Below are positions 1 to 5,173 of a stretch of DNA of 5,173 nt, in pieces. The stretch covers positions 1 through 5,173 of the forward strand of contig JAADEO010000188.1 of the NCBI GenBank assembly GCA_013153415.1, in the 5' to 3' direction. Position numbers and translations under genes: made by a program. The stretch is from Deltaproteobacteria bacterium. Its GTDB lineage: Bacteria; Desulfobacterota; Anaeroferrophillalia; Anaeroferrophillales; Tharpellaceae. The first letter of the stretch is position 1. Each line of letters begins with the position of its first letter. Under the pieces are notes generated by a model, which ran no database searches, was not told where the DNA came from, and saw nothing but the letters and a program-made list of their open reading frames with translations.

Positions 1-42
1 AGCTTTTACCCCAAAGGACAAATCCACCCCACATCGACGTGA

Positions 43-58
43 AACCACTACCGTGCCA
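43..58 (-). promoter_or_regulatory. Candidate sigma-54 promoter, leftward
   Basis: Read on the minus strand from 58 to 43 the sequence is TGGCACG-GTAG-TGGTT. The -24 half matches the RpoN consensus TGGCACG exactly. The -12 half matches TTGCW only in part: the key G is kept but the following C is T. Transcription would start near base 33 and run off the left edge. If real, the neighbour to the left is controlled by RpoN and needs an enhancer-binding activator. Chance matches of this quality occur, so this is tentative. Confidence 0.3.
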
Positions 59-126
59 ATCCTTTCTCTTGCGAAAGATTCGATTGGTTTCGGGTCTTGA
101 TCAAACCGGCTTGATAAAGAACCACA

Positions 127-155
127 ATAAAACACACACAATAATCAAGCGTCAA
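127..155 (-). promoter_or_regulatory. Candidate sigma-70 promoter, leftward
   Basis: On the minus strand TTGACG (155-150, five of six consensus bases) is followed by a 17-base spacer and TTTTAT (132-127, four of six). The start would fall near base 120, reading toward the left edge. It supports a divergently transcribed gene outside the window but could be a chance match in AT-rich DNA. Confidence 0.25.
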
Positions 156-244
156 CTATTGTATCCGTTTTTTTGGCAACAAAACTGATCAATGTCTACT
201 TTTACAGACACTCGTCTCAAATATCCGCAAACCGAATATACCAG

Positions 245-271
245 TAAAGATACTGATATAGCAACAGATAG
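245..271 (+). promoter_or_regulatory. Candidate sigma-28 (FliA) promoter for the MCP gene
   Basis: TAAAG (245-249) matches the -35 core of flagellar sigma-28 promoters. Exactly 15 bases after TAAA comes ACAGATAG (264-271), matching GCCGATAA at five of eight positions including the GATA core. MCP genes are commonly in the sigma-28 regulon, so the match fits the downstream gene. The start would be near 280, giving a leader of about 170 bases. The -10 is imperfect, and GATA recurs four times between 249 and 278, which lowers the weight of the match. Confidence 0.35.
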
Positions 272-280
272 AAAGATATT

Positions 281-298
281 CCCCGAAAACCCCGAAAA
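281..298 (+). repeat. Tandem 9-mer CCCCGAAAA, two copies
   Basis: The 9-base unit CCCCGAAAA occurs twice head to tail with no mismatch (281-289 and 290-298). It lies between the sigma-28-like and sigma-54-like candidates, so it could be a pair of half-sites for a regulator. It could equally be simple slippage; two copies of nine bases is weak evidence of function. Confidence 0.5.
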
Positions 299-308
299 AA
301 CATAACCA

Positions 309-324
309 AGGCACGATTCCTGTT
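309..324 (+). promoter_or_regulatory. Candidate sigma-54 promoter for the MCP gene
   Basis: AGGCACG-ATTC-CTGTT resembles the RpoN consensus TGGCACG-N4-TTGCW. Six of seven bases of the -24 half match, including the essential GG, and the -12 half keeps TG but has T in place of C. The predicted start near 336 falls within the palindrome at 327-343. It competes with the sigma-28 candidate; only one, or neither, may be used. Confidence 0.25.
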
Positions 325-326
325 TA

Positions 327-343
327 CGCTATTATGAATAGCG
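327..343. promoter_or_regulatory. Perfect 17-base palindrome, possible operator
   Basis: CGCTATT and AATAGCG are exact reverse complements separated by ATG, centred at 335. The dyad lies about 110 bases upstream of the MCP start, in DNA with no coding potential. As DNA it could be an operator for a dimeric regulator; as RNA it could form a 7-bp hairpin with a three-base loop. No T-tract follows, so a terminator is unlikely. The symmetry is seen directly; a binding role is inference. Confidence 0.4.
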
Positions 344-366
344 CCAACACGAACAAAGCGGACGGT

Positions 367-394
367 TTTCCAAACAGTTCGACCTCACTATAAA
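367..394 (+). promoter_or_regulatory. Weak sigma-70-like promoter
   Basis: TTTCCA (367-372, four of six consensus bases) and TATAAA (389-394, five of six) are separated by 16 bases. It is the closest promoter-like pair to the MCP start, with a leader of about 50 bases. The -35 is poor and there is no supporting context. Confidence 0.2.
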
Positions 395-450
395 CTGCGT
401 CAACCAGCAATTCACCCCCCAAAAAGCACAAACCAAGAGGACAGAAATCA

Positions 451-3432
451 ATGAAGTTTTTTTCTTTTCACAAGCGTATCGACATAAAACTGCTGGGTGC
501 TTTCCTCTTCATCGGCATCGTCCCCCTGACAGTCAGCAGCCTCATCTCATTCAGCCAATCGAGCAAAGCCCTGAGCCGGGCCAGCTTCAACCAACTTACC
601 AGTATCCGGGAGATAAAGAAAAAACAGATCGAAAATCTGTTTCACGCAAGCCGGAACGATCTTACGGTGTTAACCGACACCGTCAACACCCTGCAGAACG
701 AAGCCTTCCAGAAACTCAGCGCCATCCAACGCAACAAGAAAAAATCGATCGAGATCCTGGTCCGCCAGTGGCAGTCGGATATCGCCGCCCAGCAGAGCCG
801 CTCGATCTGCACCAAGGGGATGAAGCATTACGAGGAGTACATCAGGACCGGTATCAAATCCCCGGAATATATCCGTTTCAGCTCGATCATCGATAATTTT
901 ATCAAGGCCACCGGGTATTACGATTTTTTCGTCATCAACCTGGACGGCATTGTCGTCTACACTCATGCCAAGGAAGCAGACTATAAAACCGACCTGATCA
1001 ACGGCCCCTACAAGGATTCCGGCCTGGCCCGGGCTTTCCAACAGGCCCGCCAGGGCGAAACCGTCCTGATCGATTTCTCCCCCTACCCTCCCAGCAACAA
1101 TGAACCAGCCATGTTTCTCGCCGCGCCGATCCTGGCCCAGGGACGTCAAACCGGGGTCGTGGCTCTGCAGATCTCGATGGCCAAGCTCCAGGAGATCATG
1201 AATGAGCGACAGGGGTTGGGCAAAACCGGAGAGAGCTACCTGGTCGGACCCGACAAGCTGATGCGCTCCGACTCCTATCTCGACCCGGACAACCATTCAC
1301 TCAAGGCCTCATTCGCCAACCCCGAAAAGGGCCGCATCGACACCGCCGCAGTACGTTGGGCCCTGGCCGGCGAGGACCGCCAGGACGTGATCACCGGATA
1401 TCTCGGCAACCTGGTGCTCTCAGCGGCCGCACCTCTGGATGTGATGGGACTGCACTGGGCCATTCTGACCGAAATCGAAATCTCCGAGGCTTTTGTCCCG
1501 ACCGATCCCGAAGGCCATGAATATTACCGCAAATTCATCGAATCCTGCGGCTATTACGACCTCTTCCTGATCACGCCGGACGGTTTCTGCTTCTACACCG
1601 TCGCCCGGGAGCCCGACTACCGGACCGATTTCAGCAAAGGCAAATACAGCAGCTCCAACCTGGGAAAGCTTTTCCGCCGGGTGGTAGAGAAAAAAACCTT
1701 CGGTATCGCCGATTTCGCTCCCTACGCGCCCAGCAACAACGAACCCGCGGCCTTCATCGCCGCCCCGCTGCTCAACCACGGCAAAGTTTCGGTGGTGGTG
1801 GCACTACAACTATCCTTGGACGCCATCAATAAGATCATGCAACAACGCGAAGGCATGGGCAAAACCGGGGAGAGTTACCTGGTCGGACCGGACAAACTGA
1901 TGCGTTCGGATTCCTATCTCGACGCCAAGCGGCACTCGGTCAAGGCCTCCTTCGCCAATCCCGAAAAAGGCCGCATCGACACCGCCGCCAGCCAGGCGGC
2001 CCTGGCCGGCGAAACCGACACCAGGATCATCACGGGCTACAACGGTAATCCGGTGCTTTCGGCTTTCACCCCGGTCAAACTCGGAGACCTCAACTGGGCC
2101 CTGATCGTAGAGATCGACAAGGCCGAGGCCCTGGCCCCGGCCATGCGGATGAAAAAGATAGCGGCCGGGGTGGCGCTGGGTAGCGCACTGTTCGTAATCC
2201 TGGTGGCGCTGCTCATGCTCCGTATGGTGATGGCTCCGATCAAGGCGGTGGCTGCCAACCTGAAACAACTGGCCCAGGGCGAGGGCGATTTGACGCAACG
2301 CCTGGCCGTGGACTGTCCGATCTGTTCCGATATCACCAAATGCAAGCAGGAGAACTGCCCCAGCTACGGCCGCCTCAACCTCTGTTGGGAGGAAACCGGC
2401 ACCTTCGGCAACAACCCGGTCTGCGTCGAGATCACCCGCGGCAATATCAGCAATTGCGAAGACTGCAAAGTCTTCAAACAGTCCCAATACGACGAACTCC
2501 AATCCCTTTCGATCAGCTTCAACAACTTCATCCTCAAGTTGCAGACCATGTTCAAAGAGGTGGTGGAAGGCATCGTCACAATCTCTTCGGCCAGCACCGA
2601 ACTCTCCGTCATCTCCCAGCAAATGGCAGACGGCGCCAACAAGGTCACAACCCAGTCCAACTCGGTCGCGACCGCGGCAAGCGAGATGAGCGCCAACATG
2701 GATTCAGTCGCCAGCACCACCGAGCAGGCCACCCTGAACATGAAGGATGCGGCCAGCGCCGTGGAGGAGATCACCACCACCATCAGCGCCGTAAACCGGA
2801 ATACCGAGAAAGCCAGCAAGGTTACCGGAGAAGCCGTGGATGAGGCCAAAAGTGCCACCGCCAAAGTCCGCCAGTTGGGCCTGGCCGCCAACGAGATCAG
2901 CAAGGTCACCGAGGTCATCACCAAGATATCCGGCCAAACCAACCTGCTGGCTCTGAATGCCACCATCGAGGCGGCCCGGGCCGGGGAAGCGGGCAAGGGC
3001 TTTGCCGTGGTCGCCAATGAGATCAAGGAACTGGCCATGCAGACCGCCAACGCCACCGGTGAAATCAAGGCGCAGATCGACAATATCCAGAACTCCACCG
3101 CCGATACCGTTTCCCAGATCGAGCGCATCACCACGGTCATCGACAACGTCAACGAAACCGTATTGACGATCTCCAATGCGGTCCGGGAACAGACCAAGGC
3201 CACCGGCGAGATCGCCAGCAACGTCACCGAGGCGGCCCACGGACTCGAAGAGGTCAACGAAAACGTGGCTCAGAGTTCGGTTGTCTCGAATCAGATATCC
3301 GAAGACATTATTATGGTCAGCCAGGCCGCCAAGGAGATGTCTTCCTCCAGCAACGAGGTTCAGAGCAGCACGACCGAGCTTTCAAAAATCGCGGAAAAAC
3401 TCAAAGACATGGTCCAGGGTTTCAGATTGTAA
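451..3432 (+). CDS. Methyl-accepting chemotaxis protein with duplicated Cache-type sensor and Cys-rich HAMP insert
   Basis: This is a transmembrane chemoreceptor that should signal to CheA through CheW. A short basic N-terminus precedes TM1 (residues 14-33). Residues 36-150 are helical and contain a 40-residue repeat. Two similar periplasmic sensor units follow (155-350 and 367-563), each Cache-like and ending in a shared GKTGESYLVG-type motif. TM2 spans about 570-590. HAMP follows: the first helix and GDLTQRL run to about 618, an eight-cysteine insert occupies 622-672, and the DEL-containing second helix spans about 681-700. The signalling hairpin tip carries QTNLLALN, EAARAGEAGKGFAVVA (829-855). 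The protein ends in GFRL with no NWETF-type CheR-docking tail. About 140 residues on each side of the tip suggest a long (about 40-heptad) class, a rough estimate. The start is backed by AAGAGGA (435-441), nine bases before the ATG. The ligand is unknown. Confidence 0.95.
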   Translation: MKFFSFHKRIDIKLLGAFLFIGIVPLTVSSLISFSQSSKALSRASFNQLTSIREIKKKQIENLFHASRNDLTVLTDTVNTLQNEAFQKLSAIQRNKKKSIEILVRQWQSDIAAQQSRSICTKGMKHYEEYIRTGIKSPEYIRFSSIIDNFIKATGYYDFFVINLDGIVVYTHAKEADYKTDLINGPYKDSGLARAFQQARQGETVLIDFSPYPPSNNEPAMFLAAPILAQGRQTGVVALQISMAKLQEIMNERQGLGKTGESYLVGPDKLMRSDSYLDPDNHSLKASFANPEKGRIDTAAVRWALAGEDRQDVITGYLGNLVLSAAAPLDVMGLHWAILTEIEISEAFVPTDPEGHEYYRKFIESCGYYDLFLITPDGFCFYTVAREPDYRTDFSKGKYSSSNLGKLFRRVVEKKTFGIADFAPYAPSNNEPAAFIAAPLLNHGKVSVVVALQLSLDAINKIMQQREGMGKTGESYLVGPDKLMRSDSYLDAKRHSVKASFANPEKGRIDTAASQAALAGETDTRIITGYNGNPVLSAFTPVKLGDLNWALIVEIDKAEALAPAMRMKKIAAGVALGSALFVILVALLMLRMVMAPIKAVAANLKQLAQGEGDLTQRLAVDCPICSDITKCKQENCPSYGRLNLCWEETGTFGNNPVCVEITRGNISNCEDCKVFKQSQYDELQSLSISFNNFILKLQTMFKEVVEGIVTISSASTELSVISQQMADGANKVTTQSNSVATAASEMSANMDSVASTTEQATLNMKDAASAVEEITTTISAVNRNTEKASKVTGEAVDEAKSATAKVRQLGLAANEISKVTEVITKISGQTNLLALNATIEAARAGEAGKGFAVVANEIKELAMQTANATGEIKAQIDNIQNSTADTVSQIERITTVIDNVNETVLTISNAVREQTKATGEIASNVTEAAHGLEEVNENVAQSSVVSNQISEDIIMVSQAAKEMSSSSNEVQSSTTELSKIAEKLKDMVQGFRL
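586..780 (+). repeat. 40-residue helical repeat, two copies, in the MCP
   Basis: Residues 46-70 and 86-110 align without gaps at an offset of exactly 40. The shared pattern is F-x-x-L-x-x-I followed by KKK-x-IE-x-L and later an Asp (F46/F86, L49/L89, I52/I92, KKK 56-58/96-98, IE 60-61/100-101, L63/L103, D70/D110). Both copies are predicted helical and lie just after TM1, so they probably form the stalk or N-terminal helix of the periplasmic sensor. The KK-x-IE pattern recurs in MCPs of this type by family knowledge; its role is not established here. Confidence 0.7.
913..1500 (+). repeat. Sensor repeat copy 1 (MCP residues 155-350)
   Basis: This copy begins GYYDFFVINLDG and runs through KEADYKTDL, a PPSNNEPA segment, VVALQ, and the conserved GKTGESYLVG/LMRSDSYLD block (257-278), ending near W336 and TEIE. 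By layout, the first half (to about 250) resembles a membrane-distal Cache module and the second half a membrane-proximal one, so one copy is probably a whole double-Cache sensor. It pairs with 1549-2139. No amino-acid-binding dCache signature was recognised, so no ligand is proposed. Confidence 0.85.
1549..2139 (+). repeat. Sensor repeat copy 2 (MCP residues 367-563)
   Basis: This copy starts GYYDLFLITPDG and matches copy 1 along its full length with a single one-residue gap. By hand count about half of positions are identical in the first part (to about residue 468) and about two thirds in the second. Residues 470-491 and 498-513 are identical to copy 1. Two cysteines, C366 and C380, are peculiar to this copy. 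Only about 16 residues join the copies, so copy 2 lacks the long helical lead-in of copy 1. It connects directly to TM2 and is the copy physically closest to HAMP. Confidence 0.85.
2314..2466 (+). other. Eight-cysteine module inserted in the HAMP domain of the MCP
   Basis: Residues 622-672 contain Cys 622, 625, 631, 636, 645, 658, 669 and 672. Local motifs are CPIC, CPSYG, LCWEETGT and CEDCKVF. The C..C / CP.YG / CW...GT / C..C.VF arrangement resembles the small CW-type cysteine module attached to MCPs and histidine kinases of anaerobic Deltaproteobacteria, recalled from memory and not searched. No CxxCH is present, so c-type haem is excluded. The module lies after TM2 and therefore in the cytoplasm, between HAMP helix 1 (ending GDLTQRL, 612-618) and helix 2 (DELQSL, 681-686). 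A metal or Fe-S centre, or a thiol switch, is plausible inference. Confidence 0.8.
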
Positions 3433-3472
3433 AATCGCAAATCGGACAAACAGACAGGGACACTTTTCACAA

Positions 3473-3507
3473 CTTCGGCCCTTGCCGGTCGCGAGCAGGG
3501 GCCGAAG
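3473..3507 (+). terminator. Strong hairpin after the MCP gene, possible terminator
   Basis: Arms 3473-3485 and 3495-3507 pair over 13 bp (12 Watson-Crick plus one G-U) around a nine-base loop, 40 bases after the MCP stop. The stem is GC-rich and stable. The sequence following it is AGAAAAACC, so the T-tract expected of an intrinsic terminator is absent on the + strand. It may be an imperfect terminator, a 3'-end stabiliser, or a processing site that lets the MCP and downstream genes be expressed at different levels. Confidence 0.35.
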
Positions 3508-3599
3508 AGAAAAACCGATCAACCCGGCCCGGCCGCGCGCCATTGCAGACGGCAACCGGATATCCCCATAACCTTCTCTTCTTTTTCCGGTGGTAGGCA

Positions 3600-4013
3600 A
3601 TGCGTCTTTTTTTCTACACGGCCGAAAACTCGGCCACAAGCGCCCGTTTTCTAGCCCGGCTGCGCAAGTTTCAAGACCTGAAACAGATCGTCCAGCTGCC
3701 CTCCGGATGCGGACTCGGCTCTCCCCCGGGACTGGATCTGCGCAGTGGAGACCTGATCATCTTCTACGCCGCGAACGGCAGGGAGTTGGAAAAACTGGCC
3801 GCTCTGACCAACGCTTTTGCGAATTTTCGTATTATCATCGTTCTCGACACTTACGATCCATCCCTGGTCCGTCAGGCCTACCTACTGGGCGCGATTTTCG
3901 TCACCGACAGCGAAAACGGCCAGGAGGAAATCGCGATGATCGCGGCAAAAGTCATGCACCGTCTCCGGAAAAAAACCGCAAGAAGAAACCGAAACCGTCA
4001 ATCCGTAGGATAG
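3600..4013 (+). CDS. Small receiver-like protein lacking phosphorylation residues
   Basis: This 137-residue protein is not recognised as a named family, but its pattern follows a response-regulator receiver fold. There is a first strand RLFFYT (2-7), a strand GDLIIFYA (50-57), a strand RIIIVLD (77-83), the helix-strand segment LVRQAYLLGAIFVTD (89-103), and a final amphipathic helix (108-123). The acidic pair after strand 1 is missing, no Asp ends the third strand (AAN at 57-59), and the usual Lys after strand 5 is Asp 103. Phosphotransfer is therefore unlikely; a pseudoreceiver or adaptor role is inferred. The tail (121-134) is strongly basic. The ATG is preceded by GGTGGTAGG (3589-3597), a modest ribosome binding site. 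The stop lies 13 bases before the EAL-HDOD start, indicating an operon. Confidence 0.75.
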   Translation: MRLFFYTAENSATSARFLARLRKFQDLKQIVQLPSGCGLGSPPGLDLRSGDLIIFYAANGRELEKLAALTNAFANFRIIIVLDTYDPSLVRQAYLLGAIFVTDSENGQEEIAMIAAKVMHRLRKKTARRNRNRQSVG

Positions 4014-4026
4014 AAGAAAACACCAG

Positions 4027-5173
4027 ATGGAAACCTTTGTCGCCCGCCAGCCGATTTTCGACCGTGACCAGAAGGTTTATGCCTACGAACTGTTGTTTCG
4101 CGACAGCATGGATAATTTCATGCCCGAAATCGACAGCGACACGGCAACCAGCCACCTGCTGAAAAACAGCTTCCTGACCATCGGGGTCAATGAGCTTTGC
4201 GGCGGCCATCATTCATTCATCAACTTCACCGACCACCTGCTGATCAAAAGGGTTCCCCTCCTGCTTCCCCGGGATTCGCTGGTGGTCGAGATCCTGGAGG
4301 ATGTCGAGATCACCGAAGAGCTGATTGCGGCCTGTCGGGAACTCGCCCGGGCCGGCTACATCATCGCCCTCGACGATTTCGTCTACTCCCCGGACTTCAT
4401 TCCCCTCCTGGAAATCGCCGACATCATCAAATTCGATTTCAGGATCTCGACCCTGGATGAGATCCGCTCCAACATTGATGCGATCGCCGGTTTCAACCTG
4501 CGCCTGCTGGCGGAAAAGATAGAAAATCAGGAGGAGTTCGCAACCGCCCGTAAGCTGGGATTTGAACTTTTCCAGGGCTATTTCTTCTGTCGGCCGGAGA
4601 TCATCCGGGGCCGGGAGATACCGGCCGCGCAACTAGCGCTGCTGGAACTGGTTAGCGCTGTCAACCAGGAGGATTTCGATTGTGATGAGCTCGAGGCGAT
4701 CATCAACCGCGACCTCGGACTGAGTTACAGGTTGTTACGCTATATCAATTCCCCTTTTTTCGCCAAGGCCCACAAGATCTCGGCCATCCGGCAGGCGATC
4801 GCCTACCTCGGGCATAACGAATTGCGCCGCTTCGTCGCCCTGAGCAGCATGGCCGAACTCAGCCAGAACAAACCCGACGAACTTCTGCGACTGGCCTGCA
4901 TCCGGGCCCGTTTCTGTGAACTCCTGGGCGAAATCTCTCACCTCAAGGTTAAGAAAGCCGAACTTTTCACGGTCGGACTGTTCTCCCTGCTCGACGCTAT
5001 CATCGACCAGCCGATGGCCGAGATCATAAAAAAACTGCCGCTCTCGAACGAGCTGGTTCGCGCCCTGACCGAACGCAAAGGCAGACTCGCGGCTTTTCTC
5101 GTTCTCGCCATCGCCTATGAAAAGGGCCGCTGGCGGACGGTCGAGAAACTGGCCAGCCGGATGGGTATCGATC
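4027..5173 (+). CDS. EAL-HDOD signalling protein (YuxH-like), 3' end cut by window
   Basis: The first 382 residues are present; the family is usually around 400-420, so only a short C-terminal piece is missing. The EAL domain (about 1-195) carries YELLFR (E21, L23, R25: the ExLxR pattern), N66, E88, D116-D117, K135, E163 and QGYFFCRP (Q183), so the residues expected for cyclic-di-GMP binding and metal-dependent hydrolysis look present. The loop after the Asp pair reads DDFVYSPDF instead of DDFGTGYSS, a change typical of the YuxH group, so activity is uncertain. The HDOD domain (about 200-382) has the INRDLGLSYRLLRYINSPFF and AIAYLGHNELRRF segments; HDOD is HD-related, lacks the catalytic HD signature and usually serves signalling. 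The start follows purine-rich AGAAGAAAA (4012-4020), and MEtFVARQPIFDR is the usual N-terminus of this family. Probably cytoplasmic and cotranscribed with the receiver-like gene. Confidence 0.93.
   Translation, partial: METFVARQPIFDRDQKVYAYELLFRDSMDNFMPEIDSDTATSHLLKNSFLTIGVNELCGGHHSFINFTDHLLIKRVPLLLPRDSLVVEILEDVEITEELIAACRELARAGYIIALDDFVYSPDFIPLLEIADIIKFDFRISTLDEIRSNIDAIAGFNLRLLAEKIENQEEFATARKLGFELFQGYFFCRPEIIRGREIPAAQLALLELVSAVNQEDFDCDELEAIINRDLGLSYRLLRYINSPFFAKAHKISAIRQAIAYLGHNELRRFVALSSMAELSQNKPDELLRLACIRARFCELLGEISHLKVKKAELFTVGLFSLLDAIIDQPMAEIIKKLPLSNELVRALTERKGRLAAFLVLAIAYEKGRWRTVEKLASRMGID

Larger units (their letters stand above)
1..450. other. AT-rich upstream region without a convincing gene
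   Basis: No supportable coding region is seen here. The longest open stretch entering from the left edge on the + strand ends at a TGA at 186-188; its translation is low-complexity and basic, with no recognisable domain. The region is richer in A and T than the genes and carries candidate promoters on both strands, a perfect 17-base palindrome, a tandem 9-mer and a T7 run (168-174). Near the left edge, 58-66 and 73-80 can form a bulged 8-bp hairpin, but no solid T-tract follows. The most economical reading is a divergent regulatory region between the MCP gene and an unseen gene to the left. Confidence 0.6.

Noticed and set aside
1..34. Minus-strand ATG at 34-32 opening a frame to the left edge (MWGGFVLWGK...)
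   Set aside because: Only 11 codons are visible and no convincing ribosome binding site precedes it. It cannot be supported, although a leftward gene beyond the edge remains possible.
97..115. TTGAT repeats and the TTGATCAA palindrome as an FNR/CRP-type site
   Set aside because: The FNR pattern TTGAT-N4-ATCAA is not met: the two TTGAT units are direct repeats 14 bases apart, and the palindrome has no spacer.
2314..2325. CPIC as a c-type haem attachment site
   Set aside because: The motif is followed by Ser, not His, and the segment is cytoplasmic; no CxxCH occurs in the module.
670..2622. Long antisense open frames on the minus strand opposite the MCP gene, some resembling each other
   Set aside because: They lie fully opposite a clear MCP coding frame and have no recognisable domains. 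Their mutual similarity is simply the sensor duplication read in an antisense frame.
3543..3572. TTGCAG-N18-CATAAC as a promoter for the downstream gene pair
   Set aside because: Only three of six and four of six consensus bases match and the spacer is long; such pairs are expected by chance.
3555..3591. ACCGGA (3555-3560) and TCCGGT (3586-3591) as a hairpin hiding the ribosome binding site of the receiver-like gene
   Set aside because: Six base pairs across a 25-base loop is too weak to claim regulation.
3590..4162. 190-codon + strand frame starting at GTG 3590
   Set aside because: It overlaps both the receiver-like gene and the start of the EAL-HDOD gene in another frame. Its translation is rich in Arg, Pro and Ser with no fold pattern, whereas the 3600 frame gives alternating strands and helices and ends neatly before the next gene.

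Overview
The window looks like chromosomal DNA of a motile, probably anaerobic Gram-negative bacterium, most likely of the former Deltaproteobacteria (Desulfuromonadales/Desulfobacterota-like). This rests on protein style: a large methyl-accepting chemotaxis protein (MCP) with an N-terminal helical repeat, Cache-type sensors and a CW-type cysteine-rich module, followed by a YuxH-like EAL-HDOD protein. The assignment is inference from family style; no search was run. Coding regions are GC-rich and the first 450 bases are clearly more AT-rich.

Layout: bases 1-450 hold no convincing gene but several promoter-like and operator-like patterns on both strands, suggesting a divergent regulatory region with another gene running left off the window. 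Bases 451-3432 encode a 993-residue transmembrane MCP. Bases 3433-3599 are intergenic and contain a strong hairpin. Bases 3600-4013 encode a 137-residue protein resembling a response-regulator receiver that lacks the phosphorylation residues. Thirteen bases later, 4027-5173 encodes an EAL-HDOD signalling protein cut off by the window edge. All three genes are on the + strand; the last two are almost certainly cotranscribed, and the MCP may or may not share their transcript.

The MCP is the notable part. Its periplasmic region holds two tandem copies of a sensor unit of about 196 residues, each looking like a full double-Cache sensor, preceded by a separate 40-residue helical repeat. In the cytoplasm, an eight-cysteine module interrupts the HAMP domain between its two helices, where it could feed a metal or redox signal into the same output. 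The signalling hairpin tip is canonical, so the protein should couple to CheW/CheA.

Together the genes suggest a signal-transduction locus joining chemoreception (MCP), a non-phosphorylatable receiver-like protein and cyclic-di-GMP-type output (EAL-HDOD). The functional link between them is inferred from gene order only.
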